From contig JAHFUP010000029.1 of assembly GCA_023265025.1 (NCBI GenBank), forward strand, positions 1 to 42,080: DNA of 42,080 nucleotides, given 5' to 3'. This document shows positions 23,160 to 32,042 of the stretch, in pieces. The position numbers and the translations under genes were made by a program. The notes below the pieces were generated by a model. That model saw only the letters and a program-made list of their open reading frames with translations. It made no database searches and was not told where the DNA came from. This DNA comes from Acidimicrobiia bacterium (GTDB taxonomy: Bacteria > Actinomycetota > Acidimicrobiia > Acidimicrobiales > AC-14). The number at the start of each line of letters is the position of its first letter. Positions within the stretch are counted from its first letter, which is position 1.

Positions 23160-23600
23160 GTGCGTCTCGAGCCGCTCTACCGCGGCACGTTCGCGCCCAC
23201 TGACCGGTGGAGCGTCAAGCTCGACGGCGCCGGCGGCACCGAGCGACAGGGGTTCCTGCTCATCGAGGGCCGTACCGATGGTCGCCTGTCGGGACGGCTG
23301 CGCGCCGCGAACTCGCCCCGTCAGCGAACCGACGGCACGCAGACGCCGGACTTCCGGGGCGTGATCGAGACCGACGACGGAGCCACGGTCTACTTCGCCT
23401 GGCACGGCTACGGCCGGGCGTCAGGTGACGGCCCCAGCCAGTTGCTCGGGAGCATCACGCACCTCAGTGACGACGCCCGGTACAGCCGGCTGAACCAGGC
23501 TTTCTGCGTCCTCGCCGGCGAGGTGGGCACGCAGGGCGACCAATTTGACGTCGTCATCGAGGTGTCCGAGCTCATCTGGGAGCCCATGGACGGCACCTGA
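23160..23600 (+). CDS. DUF3237 family protein
   Basis: A 146-residue beta-barrel-like protein starting at GTG 23160 (VRLEPLYRGTFAPTD). GTERQGFLLIEG, GRLSGRLRAANSPRQRTDGT and PDFRGVIETDDGATVYFAW are the recurring DUF3237 pieces, followed by a C-terminal half (LNQAFCVLAGEV, FDVVIEVSELIWEP). The biochemical role is unknown. It lies just behind the propeller gene with no ribosome site of its own, so coupling is likely. Confidence 0.72.
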   Translation: MRLEPLYRGTFAPTDRWSVKLDGAGGTERQGFLLIEGRTDGRLSGRLRAANSPRQRTDGTQTPDFRGVIETDDGATVYFAWHGYGRASGDGPSQLLGSITHLSDDARYSRLNQAFCVLAGEVGTQGDQFDVVIEVSELIWEPMDGT

Positions 23601-23771
23601 CAACTGGCGCAACCTTCGCCGGCCCGATCGATTCGCTTTGGGGATCGCACACCGTCAGTTTTCGCCGCGGGCCCTTTTCCCGTGATCTTCTCGTCGCTCA
23701 TTTCGGGCTGTCGCACGCGGCCGTGCCAACTGGAGCGGGTTGCAAAGCCGCCGGTAGAGCGTCGCCCCTGA

Positions 23772-23825
23772 CCGAACTGGTGACGCTTCGACAGGCCAGG
23801 GCCTGTCCGATCGTCACCAGTTCGG
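23772..23825 (+). repeat. Long-armed palindrome, copy A
   Basis: Perfect 14-bp outer arms (CCGAACTGGTGACG / CGTCACCAGTTCGG) enclose an 8-bp inner stem (GACAGGCC / GGCCTGTC). A related palindrome in opposite orientation lies at 39498-39545; its reverse complement shares CGAACTGGTGACG-N-TTCGACAGGCCAGG with this copy. It sits in a 395-bp gap that otherwise holds only a LexA-type box. It could be a transcription terminator or a REP-like mobile palindrome. Confidence 0.65.
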
Positions 23826-23926
23826 TGGCAGCGGAGATCGGAGTGAGATCGGCGGCGACAACTTGGCGCGCTCCGCCCTCGATTTTCTTTCTCGGTCTTG
23901 CGCCGGCCGCGTCGGTCCGCTAATCT

Positions 23927-23942
23927 ACGAACATACGTTCGT
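23927..23942 (+). promoter_or_regulatory. LexA (SOS) box upstream of the HNH gene
   Basis: ACGAACATACGTTCGT has perfect 6-bp arms around four bases and fits the actinobacterial LexA site CGAAC-N4-GTTCG. It lies 54 bases upstream of the DUF222/HNH start. Mycobacterial 13E12-repeat genes, which belong to the same family, are known to carry such sites, so DNA-damage induction of this gene is likely. Confidence 0.75.
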
Positions 23943-23995
23943 GGGAGACGACACTCCCTCGCTGGTCCGGCCCTCCTTGCGTGGAGATAGTCGCA

Positions 23996-25195
23996 ATGTG
24001 CGAGCGGTTGGCGGAGTTGCGGGATGCGATGGGTCGCTACGCGGCCGGGTTCGACGCGTCGTTGTTGAGTTGCGAGCAGGCCGGCGTGGCGGTGGCCGAG
24101 GCGGCGGCCATCGAGCGGATGGCGGCGACGGTGAAGGGCCTGGCCGCGGCCCGGGCGGCCGACGGTGGTGCGTGGAAGCGGGCCGGGGAGCGGTCGCCGG
24201 CCCACCACCTGGCCCGCTCGACGGGGACGTCGGTGGGCCAGGCGTCGGAGACGATCACGACCGCCCGCCGGCTGGGGAAGTTGCCGGCGGTGGACGCCGC
24301 GGCTCGTGCTGGTTCCTTGTCGGCGCAGCAGGCGGCGGCGGTGGCCGATGCGGCGGCGATCGATGCTTCGGCCGCCGATCGGCTGCTGGAGAAGGCACGG
24401 ACGTCGTCGCTGGCCGAGCTGCGGGAAGAGTGCGCCCGGACCAAGGCGGCGGCGCTGCCCGACCCCGAGGCCCGGCGGGCCAAGATCCACGACGAGCGGT
24501 TCCTGCGCACCTGGGGTGACGCCGAAGGGGGCTGGAATCTCCGCATGCGCGACAACCCCGAGGTGGGGGCGGCGATCATGGCCGCCCTGCTGCCTCTGCG
24601 GGACCGGCTGTTCCGCACGGCCCGGTCCGAAGGGCGCTCCGAGCCCTCCGAGGCCCATGCCGCCGATGCTCTGGCTGAGGCGGTGTGTGCGCCGGCGTCC
24701 CGGCCGGCGCGCTCGGGAGCCAAGACGATCGTCCGCATCGACCTGCCGGCGCTGCTGCGGGGGCGGGTGATCGAGGGCGAGGTGTGTGAGATCGCCGGCT
24801 TCGGGCCGGTGGCCGTCTCCGCCGTGCGGGAACTGCTCGACTCAGGCGATCCGTTCCTCGCTGCGGTGGTGACCGACGGGGAGGCGGTGGTGGGCGTGGC
24901 CCATCTCGGCCGGCGGGCGACCGCCAAACAGCAGACCGCACTGGAGTGGCTGTACCCCACGTGCGCGGCCGAGGGCTGCTCGGCGTCCACGTGGCTGGAG
25001 ACCGACCATCGGGTGGACTGGGCCGCGACGCACTTCACCGCGCTCGATCTACTGGACAGGTTGTGTCCCCATTACCACGACCTCAAGAGCCTGGACGGTT
25101 GGCGCCTCGTCGAGGGGCGGGGCAAACGGGCTTTCGTGCCACCGGATGATCCGCGTCACCCCCGCCATGGCCACGCGCCGGCGAGCGCGGCATGA
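23996..25195 (+). CDS. DUF222/HNH endonuclease (13E12-like)
   Basis: A 399-residue protein. A helical DUF222 domain (about 1-230: LAELRDAMGRYAAGFDA, AWKRAGERSPAHHLARSTGTS, KLPAVDAAARAGSLSAQQA) is followed by a C-terminal HNH domain. The HNH holds CAAEGCSAST, LETDHRVDWAATHFTALDLL and LCPHYHDLKSL, with the conserved Asp-His pair, the later His pair and the zinc Cys residues. ATG 23996 is chosen because GGAGAT lies 8 bases upstream; GTG 23981 is also in frame. A LexA-type box precedes the gene. Such genes are multicopy in many actinobacteria, with mobile or DNA-processing roles suspected but unproven. Confidence 0.9.
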   Translation: MCERLAELRDAMGRYAAGFDASLLSCEQAGVAVAEAAAIERMAATVKGLAAARAADGGAWKRAGERSPAHHLARSTGTSVGQASETITTARRLGKLPAVDAAARAGSLSAQQAAAVADAAAIDASAADRLLEKARTSSLAELREECARTKAAALPDPEARRAKIHDERFLRTWGDAEGGWNLRMRDNPEVGAAIMAALLPLRDRLFRTARSEGRSEPSEAHAADALAEAVCAPASRPARSGAKTIVRIDLPALLRGRVIEGEVCEIAGFGPVAVSAVRELLDSGDPFLAAVVTDGEAVVGVAHLGRRATAKQQTALEWLYPTCAAEGCSASTWLETDHRVDWAATHFTALDLLDRLCPHYHDLKSLDGWRLVEGRGKRAFVPPDDPRHPRHGHAPASAA

Positions 25196-25368
25196 GCGCG
25201 TGCCGGTCAGGCCGCGGGCAGGGAGCACCGGCGGTCCTCGAGGAAGCGGCGCTCGGCCGCGTTCGCGGTGAATCGGTGAGCGCCGATCGAAGTAGGTTTG
25301 GGCCGGCGTCTACCGGTGACAAACCCGATCGGGCTAGCGTCGCCGGGCGGCGGGGGACTGGAGCGAGC

Positions 25369-26238
25369 ATGCCGGGGCTGGAAATGGTCGACTGGGCGGA
25401 GGCCCAGGCCGCGCTGCGCGAGGAGGTGGCGCGCGTCGTCGCCCTCCTCCGGACAGTGAAGAACCCCACCGCGCACGCCGTCGGGAACTGGACGCTGGCC
25501 GAGGTGGCGATGCACCTGTTCCAGGCGTTCGTGATCGTCCCCGGCCTGGCACGGGGTGACATCTCTGCCGCCCACGAGCTGCTGCCGGACCTGGCCGGGC
25601 GCCACGGGGAGTCGTTGATCGGCGACGTCTGGGACCTGGGCGAGACCACCATGTCCGGCGTCGGCGCTGACCCCGAGCGGGACCCTCGCGTGCTGGCCGA
25701 CCGGATCGAGGCCCGGGCTGCGGCCTTCTTCGAGGAAGCGCGGGGCCACACCGCAGACGAGCGGCGGGCGTGGCTGGTGGAGGGCACGTCCATGCCCATG
25801 CCGGTGTTCACCTGCCATCTCCTCAACGAGGCGGTGATGCACGGGCGGGACATCGCCAAGGCCGACGGGCAGCACTGGCCGATCAAGCCCGCCCACGCCG
25901 GCCTGATCTTCGACGGCTTCATCTGGCCGGTCTTCGGAGCGCTCGGCTCTCGTGCCATGGTGGACCAGAAGGCGGCCGCCGGCGTCCGGGCCGTGTACGA
26001 CGTCCGGATCAGGGGCGGCAGTCGGTATCGCTTCACCTTCGACGACGGGTCGCTGGTCATCGAGCCTCCGTCCTCCGAACGGGTCGACTGCCACATCTCC
26101 GCCGACGCCATCGCCTTCCTGCTGGTCGCGTGGGGACGACAGAGCCAGTACTCGGCCATCGCCAAGGGAAAGCTGATGGCGTGGGGCCGGAAGCCGTGGC
26201 TCGGCCCGAAGTTCCGCAGTTATCTCCGCAACCCGTGA
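25369..26238 (+). CDS. Maleylpyruvate isomerase-like (mycothiol-dependent) protein with SCP2 domain
   Basis: A 289-residue protein. The N-terminal DinB-like four-helix part carries the possible metal histidines in [11 protein letters not shown] and [14 protein letters not shown]. The C-terminal part (about 195-275, [50 protein letters not shown]) is an SCP2 sterol-carrier-like domain. This pairing is typical of actinobacterial mycothiol-dependent enzymes. The exact reaction is unknown. GGAG precedes ATG 25369. The gene stands alone between the HNH gene and the M23/RTX gene. Confidence 0.8.
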   Translation: MPGLEMVDWAEAQAALREEVARVVALLRTVKNPTAHAVGNWTLAEVAMHLFQAFVIVPGLARGDISAAHELLPDLAGRHGESLIGDVWDLGETTMSGVGADPERDPRVLADRIEARAAAFFEEARGHTADERRAWLVEGTSMPMPVFTCHLLNEAVMHGRDIAKADGQHWPIKPAHAGLIFDGFIWPVFGALGSRAMVDQKAAAGVRAVYDVRIRGGSRYRFTFDDGSLVIEPPSSERVDCHISADAIAFLLVAWGRQSQYSAIAKGKLMAWGRKPWLGPKFRSYLRNP

Positions 26239-26287
26239 GCATCGCGCCCGCGGCGGTAGGGTCGGCTGGAATTCCAAGGGGGACGTG

Positions 26288-27454
26288 ATGACTGAGGGTC
26301 TGGCAGGTCAGCTACGGCGGATCGGCCGGGTGCTCGCGGCTGCGATCGTGGTGACGGCCGCCGGCATCGTGCCGGTCGCCGGCCCCGCTGGCGCCGCCCA
26401 CAGCTTCACCATCTCCGAAGGGGTGTACCGCATCCCGTTCGACGACGGCATCGCGGTGACCGTCTTCGCCGACCACCACGACCACAGCCCTCTGGACCGC
26501 ATCGACATGGGCGCCGGCACCGGCCAGCCCGTCGTCGCCGCCGCCTCCGGCATCATCCGGGCCGTCGTCGACTTCAACGGCAACTTCCCCGGCGCCGGCG
26601 ACGGTGTCGACAAGAACGGCGCGGCCCAGAACGACGCCCTGGAGCACAGCTGCCAGGACGGCACGCCGGCCATCCCGGACAGCGTGGTCGTGGGACTCTG
26701 CCAGGAGTACAACAACTACGTCTGGATCGAGCACCCCAACGGCGAGTGGACCAAGTACACCCACCTGGGCACCGGGACGGTGACGGCCCTCGGTTGGGTG
26801 GTTGGGTTGCCGGTGAACGTCGGTGACATCCTCGGGGCCGAGGGCGACGTCGGCCGGGCGAGCGGATCGCATCTCCACCACGAGGCCGCCGTCCCGACCG
26901 ATCCGAACGACCTCACGCCCTTCAGCACGCTGGGCGGCTTCATCGAGGGCGTCAATGTGGTGCCCTTCGTCTGCGACATCCCCGGCAACCTCTACGCGAC
27001 CGGCGCCCAGTACGTCGCCAACCCCTGCGTGGCGGTCCCGGCGCCGACCATCTGCTTCATCGTGCCGGCACCCGGTCCGGGAGCCATCTTCGCCACGCCC
27101 GGCGTGGTGACCGTGGGCACCGCCGGCCCTGACGTGATCTACGGCACCGAGGGCGACGACCGCATCACCGGGATGGGCGGGGACGACGTCATCTTCGGCT
27201 TGGGCGGCAACGACGACCTCTACGGCGTCGACGGTAACGACACGTTGTGCGGCGGGTCAGGCAACGACCGCCTCAACGGCGGCGTGGGCAACGACATCCT
27301 GGCCGGCGGCGGCGGGAACGATGACCTCGCCGACCTGGCCGGCGACGGGACGCTCTACGGCTGGTTCGGGGTCGACCGCCTGGCCGGCGGCGCCGGCACC
27401 GACGCCTGTGACCCCGGCCAGGAGGCCGGCGACACCACCGCCGGCTGCGAGTAG
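26288..27454 (+). CDS. Secreted M23-like peptidase with RTX calcium-binding repeats
   Basis: A 388-residue protein with a signal peptide ([19 protein letters not shown], cleavage near GAAHS). An M23/LytM-like fold follows: [16 protein letters not shown], the YTHLG His and the SHLHHE H-x-H pair. The first zinc motif H-x-G-x-D reads LDRID, so its His is missing; HHDH a few residues earlier might replace it. Residues about 278-360 hold nonapeptide calcium-binding repeats ([36 protein letters not shown]) of the RTX type. AAGGGGG lies 5 bases before ATG 26288. It is probably an exported wall-active or structural protein; peptidase activity is doubtful. Confidence 0.82.
   Translation: MTEGLAGQLRRIGRVLAAAIVVTAAGIVPVAGPAGAAHSFTISEGVYRIPFDDGIAVTVFADHHDHSPLDRIDMGAGTGQPVVAAASGIIRAVVDFNGNFPGAGDGVDKNGAAQNDALEHSCQDGTPAIPDSVVVGLCQEYNNYVWIEHPNGEWTKYTHLGTGTVTALGWVVGLPVNVGDILGAEGDVGRASGSHLHHEAAVPTDPNDLTPFSTLGGFIEGVNVVPFVCDIPGNLYATGAQYVANPCVAVPAPTICFIVPAPGPGAIFATPGVVTVGTAGPDVIYGTEGDDRITGMGGDDVIFGLGGNDDLYGVDGNDTLCGGSGNDRLNGGVGNDILAGGGGNDDLADLAGDGTLYGWFGVDRLAGGAGTDACDPGQEAGDTTAGCE
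27425..27445 (+). terminator. Hairpin at the convergent end of the M23/RTX gene and korB
   Basis: GCCGGCG-N7-CGCCGGC lies in the last codons of the M23/RTX gene, 21 bases before the end of convergent korB. A GC-rich stem between converging genes could stop transcription in both directions. There is no T-run. Confidence 0.35.
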
Positions 27455-27465
27455 GGGCCGGCGGC

Positions 27466-28485
27466 TCAGGTCTCCCAGGTGGTGCCCGACGACAGCAGGT
27501 CGGCCAGGTTCCCCGGCCCCAACCGCTCGCTCGCGGTCACGACCTGGTGGTCGAGCAGGGTGCCGTAGTCGGGGCGCTCGACCGCCCGGAACACGCCGAT
27601 CGGCGTGGGCTCCGACGGGCCCCTCGCCAGGTGCGACAGCAGAAACGCCAGGCCCGGGTCGTCGTGGCGCTCGTCGTGGACGAGGATGGCGTCCTCGCCC
27701 ACGTCGGCCACGTTGACGATGCGGGCCTGCCCCTGGCTGTCGACCATCACGCCCAGCTCGTTCTGATCGCCGAAGCGCACCCGCTGGCCGTGCACCAGCG
27801 GGATCAGCATCCGCGGCCTCGCCTCGCGGGCAGTGATCTTCTCGAAGGCGCCGTCGTTGAAGACGTTGCAGTTCTGGTAGATCTCCACGAAGCCGGCGCC
27901 CCGGTGGGCGTGGGCCCGGCGGAAGGTTTCCATCATGTGGGCCCGGTCGAGGTCGTGGGTGCGGGCCACGAACGTCGCCTCGGCGCCGAGGGCCAGGCTC
28001 ACGGGGTTGAACGGGTGGTCGACGGAGCCGAATGGTGTCGACTTGGTGACCTTGCCCTCCTCGCTGGTCGGGGAGTACTGGCCCTTGGTCAGCCCGTAGA
28101 TCTGGTTGTTGAAGAGCAGGATCGTGAGGTTCACGTTGCGCCGCAGGGCGTGGATCAGGTGGTTGCCGCCGATGGAGAGGGCGTCGCCGTCGCCCGTCAC
28201 GACCCAGACGTCGAGGTCGGGCCGGCTCACGGCCAGCCCGCTGGCGATGGCCAGGGCGCGACCGTGGATGGAGTGCATGCCGTAGGTGTTCATGTAGTAC
28301 GGGAACCGGCTCGAGCACCCGATGCCGGAGATGAACACCGTGTTCTCCCGGCGCATGCCGAGCTCGGGCATGAGCATCTGCACGGCGGTGAGGATCGAGT
28401 AGTCCCCGCAGCCGGGGCACCAGCGCACCTCCTGGTCGCTGGCCCAGTCCTTCTTGGTGGTGAGCGGGACGCTGACGTCCGTCAT
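27466..28485 (-). CDS. korB: 2-oxoglutarate:ferredoxin oxidoreductase, beta subunit
   Basis: A 339-residue protein with the thiamine-diphosphate subunit features: RWCPGCGDYSILTAV (with the conserved CxxC), GIGCSSRFPYYMNTYGMHSIHGRA, and the cofactor/metal motif VTGDGDALSIGGNHLIHALRRN through FNNQIYGLTKGQYSPTS. With KorA it oxidatively decarboxylates a 2-oxoacid, most likely 2-oxoglutarate, and passes electrons to ferredoxin. This is the two-subunit form known from actinobacteria, where it can replace 2-oxoglutarate dehydrogenase. ATG overlaps the korA stop by ATGA. Confidence 0.93.
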   Translation of the reverse strand: MTDVSVPLTTKKDWASDQEVRWCPGCGDYSILTAVQMLMPELGMRRENTVFISGIGCSSRFPYYMNTYGMHSIHGRALAIASGLAVSRPDLDVWVVTGDGDALSIGGNHLIHALRRNVNLTILLFNNQIYGLTKGQYSPTSEEGKVTKSTPFGSVDHPFNPVSLALGAEATFVARTHDLDRAHMMETFRRAHAHRGAGFVEIYQNCNVFNDGAFEKITAREARPRMLIPLVHGQRVRFGDQNELGVMVDSQGQARIVNVADVGEDAILVHDERHDDPGLAFLLSHLARGPSEPTPIGVFRAVERPDYGTLLDHQVVTASERLGPGNLADLLSSGTTWET

Positions 28486-30359
28486 GAACCGGCCTCCATG
28501 ACCGCCATCACCGCGGCCTCGATCTCGGAGAAGAGGAACCGCTGGCCCTGCACCTTGCTGATGACCCGGGCGTCGACCAGGAACTGGGCCCGGATGAGGG
28601 CGGTGAGCTGGCCGAGGTTGTTCTCCGGCACCAGCACTCTCGGGTACCGGGCCAGCACCTCGCCGAGCTCGGCGGGGAACGGGTTCAGGTGGACGAGGTG
28701 GGCGCGGGCCACCTTCTTGCCCCGCCGGCGCAACCGCTCCACGGCGGCGACGATGGCGCCGTAGGTCGAGCCCCAGCCGAGGATCAGCACCTCGCCGTCG
28801 CCGTCGGGGTCGTCGAGGTCGAGGGGCGGAATGTCGGCGGCGATGCCGGCGACCTTGGCCGCCCGGGCCTTCACCATCAGCTCGTGGTTGGCGCCCTCGT
28901 AGGAGATGTCGCCGGTGCGGTCGGCCTTCTCCAAGCCGCCCATGCGATGTTCCAGGCCGGGCGTGCCCGGCACAGCCCAGGGCCTGGCCATCGTCACCGG
29001 ATCGCGTAGGTACGGGAGGAAGTCCGGGTTGCCGTCGGCGTCGGTGGCGTTGGGGCCGGCGGCGTAGTCGACGCTGATGTCGGGCAGCTCGTGGACCTCC
29101 GGCAGCCGCCACGGCTCGGCGCTGTTGGCCAGGTAGCCGTCGGAAAGCAGGATGACCGGCGTGCGGTACTTGAGGGCGATGCGGACCGCCTCGATGGCGG
29201 CGTAGAAGCAGTGCCCGGGCGTACGGGCGGCGATGATCGGCAAGGGCGCTTCGCCGTGACGGCCGTACATGGCCATGAGCAGATCGGCCTGCTCCGTCTT
29301 GGTCGGCAGGCCGGTGGAGGGCCCGCCCCGCTGCACGTCGACGATGATGAGTGGCAGCTCCAGGCTGATGGCCAGGCCCATGGTCTCCGACTTGAGGTCC
29401 ATCCCTGGCCCGCTGGTGGTGGTGACCCCCAGGTGCCCGCCGAAGGACGCCCCGAGGGCGGCGCCGATGGCGGCGATCTCGTCCTCGGCCTGCATCGTGC
29501 GGACGCCGAAGTTCTGCCGCTTGGAGAGCTCGTGGAGGATGTCCGATGCCGGCGTGATGGGGTACGAAGCCAGCAGCACCGGCAGCTTGGCCAGCTGGCC
29601 GGCGGCGATCAGTCCCCACGCCAGCGCGGTGTTCCCGCTGATGCTGGTGTAGGTGCCGGCCCGGAATGCGGTCGGGCGGACGGTGAACGGCCCGCCGACC
29701 AGCTCCGCGGTCTCGCCGAAGTTGTACCCGGCCTTGAACGCCAGCGTGTTGGCCTCGGCCACGGTCGGCGCCTTGGCGAACCGCTGCGCGATCCAGTTCA
29801 GGGTCAGGTCAGCGGGGCGGCTGTACATCCACGACAGCAGGCCCAGGGCGAAGAAGTTCTTCGACCGCTCGGCGTCGCGGGACTTGGCGCCGCTCGGCTT
29901 GGCCGCTTCCAGCGTCAACGAGGTCATCGGCACCTCGAAGACCGTGAAGCCGGTGAGGGAGCCGTCGGCGAGTGGGTTGGTGTCGTAGCCGGCCTTGGTC
30001 AGGTTGCGGTCGACGAACGCGTCGGCGTTGACGATCAGGGTGCTGCCGGCGGCCATGTCCCTGAGGTTGGCCCGCAGGGCGGCCGGGTTCATGGCCACGA
30101 GCACGTTGGGGGAGTCGCCGGGGGTGAGGATGTCGTGGTCGGAGATGTGGATCTGGAACGCCGATACGCCAGCCAGGGTGCCGGCCGGCGCCCGGATCTC
30201 CGCCGGGTAGTCGGGGACCGTCGACAGGTCGTTGCCGAAGATGGCGCTCGACACCGAGAACCGGTCGCCCGTGAGCTGCATGCCGTCGCCGGAGTCGCCG
30301 GCGAAGCGGATGACCACCTCGACGAGCTCCTGAAGCGGGTGTCCTGCGGTCTCGGTCAT
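28482..30359 (-). CDS. korA: 2-oxoglutarate:ferredoxin oxidoreductase, fused gamma-alpha subunit
   Basis: A 625-residue protein. Residues about 12-190 form the gamma domain (VVIRFAGDSGDGMQLTGDRFS, PDYPAEIRAPAGTLAGVSAFQI). Residues about 225-600 form the alpha pyrimidine-binding domain (NTALAWGLIAAGQLA, YPITPASDILHELS, EDEIAAIGAALGASFGG, TTSGPGMDLKSETMGLA, VQRGGPSTGLPTKTEQADL). This fusion is usual for bacterial KorA. ACGGAG lies upstream of ATG 30359. It is the first gene of the korAB operon. Preference for 2-oxoglutarate over pyruvate follows from the family, not from a visible residue. Confidence 0.93.
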   Translation of the reverse strand: MTETAGHPLQELVEVVIRFAGDSGDGMQLTGDRFSVSSAIFGNDLSTVPDYPAEIRAPAGTLAGVSAFQIHISDHDILTPGDSPNVLVAMNPAALRANLRDMAAGSTLIVNADAFVDRNLTKAGYDTNPLADGSLTGFTVFEVPMTSLTLEAAKPSGAKSRDAERSKNFFALGLLSWMYSRPADLTLNWIAQRFAKAPTVAEANTLAFKAGYNFGETAELVGGPFTVRPTAFRAGTYTSISGNTALAWGLIAAGQLAKLPVLLASYPITPASDILHELSKRQNFGVRTMQAEDEIAAIGAALGASFGGHLGVTTTSGPGMDLKSETMGLAISLELPLIIVDVQRGGPSTGLPTKTEQADLLMAMYGRHGEAPLPIIAARTPGHCFYAAIEAVRIALKYRTPVILLSDGYLANSAEPWRLPEVHELPDISVDYAAGPNATDADGNPDFLPYLRDPVTMARPWAVPGTPGLEHRMGGLEKADRTGDISYEGANHELMVKARAAKVAGIAADIPPLDLDDPDGDGEVLILGWGSTYGAIVAAVERLRRRGKKVARAHLVHLNPFPAELGEVLARYPRVLVPENNLGQLTALIRAQFLVDARVISKVQGQRFLFSEIEAAVMAVMEAGS

Positions 30360-30472
30360 TGGCGGCTCCGTTGGCGCTCTCTGTCGACGATACCCCTGGA
30401 TGAACCAGCGTGGGGTACGTTCGGCCGACCGAATGGGACCGGTGCGGCGGGGGACGGCGTGGTTGGCGGTAG

Positions 30473-30592
30473 CGGGACTTCTGGGACGTGCTCCGGACCG
30501 GAACCGACTGGCACACGGTGTTCGCCAACGTGTTCGGGACGTCGCTCGACCAGTTCTACGCCGACTTCGAGGCCTATCGCATGACCCTGTAA
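30473..30592 (+). pseudogene. C-terminal remnant of an unidentified protein
   Basis: A 39-codon frame between an in-frame TAG and TAA ends with FGTSLDQFYADFEAYRMTL after DFWDVLRTGTDWHTVFANV. The ending FGxSxDxFYxxFEAYR is the kind of C-terminus found in actinobacterial peptidase-like and tetratricopeptide-like proteins. There is no start codon or upstream coding sequence, so this looks like the tail left after deletion of the rest of a gene. Identity is uncertain. Confidence 0.4.
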
Positions 30593-30602
30593 CGCCGGGC
30601 GG

Positions 30603-31016
30603 CTACCCGCCCATCGGGGGAAGCATGCCGATCTGCGCCATCATCGCGAACAGTCCCTGCTCGGACCAGTGCTCCACCGCTTGCCCGTCATGCATGCGGC
30701 CGATGTTGGCGCTGAGCGTCTCGAACGCCTTGCCCGTCGCGGGGAAGCCGAGCCCGTCGCCCGTGTGGGTGCCGGTCGTGCGCACGTTCCAGCCGGCGAG
30801 GTCGCCTTCCTGAAAGAAGTTCTCGACCTCGCAGTGGACGTCGGGCACCGCGGAAAGCCAGGCGGTAATCGTGGCCTTGAACGCCTCCCGGCCCTGAACG
30901 TCGCCCAGGGGACCGTGGTCCACGAAGTCTTCGGCCATCAATTCGTCAGCCGCCTCCACGCGGCCCTCATTGACGATCTCGTCGAAGATCCGCCGCACGA
31001 GCTCTTTCCCGTCCAT
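30603..31016 (-). CDS. SnoaL-like polyketide-cyclase-fold (ester cyclase) protein
   Basis: A 137-residue NTF2-fold protein: VRRIFDEIVNEGRVEAADELMAEDFVDH, GREAFKATITAWLSAVPDVHCEVENFF, GTHTGDGLGFPATGKAFE, and a C-terminal HWSEQGLFAMMAQIGMLP. This is the common SnoaL-like 'ester cyclase' group, whose individual substrates are mostly unknown. ATG 31016 is chosen because GGAGGTG lies 7 bases upstream; the ATG at 31022 would be one base from it. It lies 74 bases downstream of the RibD-like reductase gene on the same strand. Confidence 0.85.
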   Translation of the reverse strand: MDGKELVRRIFDEIVNEGRVEAADELMAEDFVDHGPLGDVQGREAFKATITAWLSAVPDVHCEVENFFQEGDLAGWNVRTTGTHTGDGLGFPATGKAFETLSANIGRMHDGQAVEHWSEQGLFAMMAQIGMLPPMGG

Positions 31017-31090
31017 GTGCATGCACCTCCGCAGGTAGGTCCCGGTAGGTCCCGCCGGCGTTGGCGGCGACCTCGTTTCGGAGCGTATGC

Positions 31091-31741
31091 CTAACGGCCT
31101 TTGGGCGCGAAGCGCATGTGGGCCACGGCCGGCGAGGCGATGAACTCGACGCACTCGTAGCCGTCTGGGGCGCCGCCCAGGTCCTCGAGGAGGCGCTCGC
31201 CGGCGCCGAGGAGGATCGGCACGACGGCGACATGGAGGTCTTCCACCAGGCCGGCCCGGAGGTACTGGCGGACGGTGGCGGCCCCACCGCCGAGCCGGAC
31301 GTCGGCGCCGCCGGCGGCATCGAACGCCCGCTCGAGGGCGGCCTCGATGCCGTCGTCGACGAAGTGGAACGTGGTCCCGCCGGCCATCGGGATGGGCGGG
31401 CGGGGATGGTGGGTGAGGACGAACACGGGGTGGTGGTAGGGAGGCTCGTCGCCCCACCAGCCCTTCCACTCCTCGTCGGGCCACGGGCCCCGGACCGGGC
31501 CGAACATGTTCCGCCCCATGATCGTGGCGCCGATCCCCTCGTTACCGCGGACCATGAACCGGTCGTCCACCCCCTCGTCGCCGCCCTCCTCCCCGATCAT
31601 CGTGCGCCAGGTGCGGGTGGTGAACACCCACTCGTGGAGCCGCTCCCCGCCGGCGCCGAGCGGGGTCTCAACGCTCTGGTCGGGGCCGGCGACGTACCCG
31701 TCGATCGACATGGCCATGTTGTGCACCCGGAGCTTCGGCAT
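31091..31741 (-). CDS. Dihydrofolate reductase-family (RibD C-terminal-like) protein
   Basis: A 216-residue protein: KLRVHNMAMSIDGYVAGPDQS, ATIMGRNMFGPVRGPWPDEEW, VFVLTHHPRPPIPMAGGTTFHFV, ADVRLGGGAATVRQYLRAGLV, LHVAVVPILLGAGERLLEDL. These are the marks of the RibD C-terminal reductase fold that binds NADPH. Stand-alone members are abundant in actinobacteria and their substrates are unknown. A second, differently placed member is fused to a PIN-like domain near 8 kb. Confidence 0.88.
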   Translation of the reverse strand: MPKLRVHNMAMSIDGYVAGPDQSVETPLGAGGERLHEWVFTTRTWRTMIGEEGGDEGVDDRFMVRGNEGIGATIMGRNMFGPVRGPWPDEEWKGWWGDEPPYHHPVFVLTHHPRPPIPMAGGTTFHFVDDGIEAALERAFDAAGGADVRLGGGAATVRQYLRAGLVEDLHVAVVPILLGAGERLLEDLGGAPDGYECVEFIASPAVAHMRFAPKGR

Positions 31742-32042
31742 GGGGCCTTTCTAGCGGTCGCCGATGTACACCGCCGACGCCGACTACGACTTCGATCGTC
31801 AGGGGCCGCCCTACCGGCGCCATGCTTGGCCCAGTAGTCGTCCACCACTAGCCATAGAGACGCCGACGTCCCTCACGACGTCGCCTGGGTCGGAGAGCGC
31901 GATCAATGCGATCCCCACCGCCACCCGTGACCCGACGGCGAGCCCGACGGGACGCCGAGGGGATCGGCTTCGCGCGTGCGCCTGATGCCGCGGTTCGCGA
32001 AGTGCGGCCACGGTTGCGACGACCCGGTCTCCCAGCGCTCGG
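31742..32042 (-). other. Intergenic region, no recognised gene
   Basis: A 301-base stretch between the RibD-like reductase start and the GNAT stop codon. A minus-strand frame of 66 codons (to 31811) contains VGSRVAVGIALIALSDPGDVV, which is mildly hydrophobic. It has no ribosome site or recognisable family, so it is not called. It should contain the promoter of the reductase gene. Confidence 0.35.

Noticed and set aside
23423-24658. Long minus-strand frame opposite DUF3237 and the HNH gene
   Set aside because: Arg/Gly-rich low-complexity, and it runs through the palindrome and LexA box; it is not protein-like.
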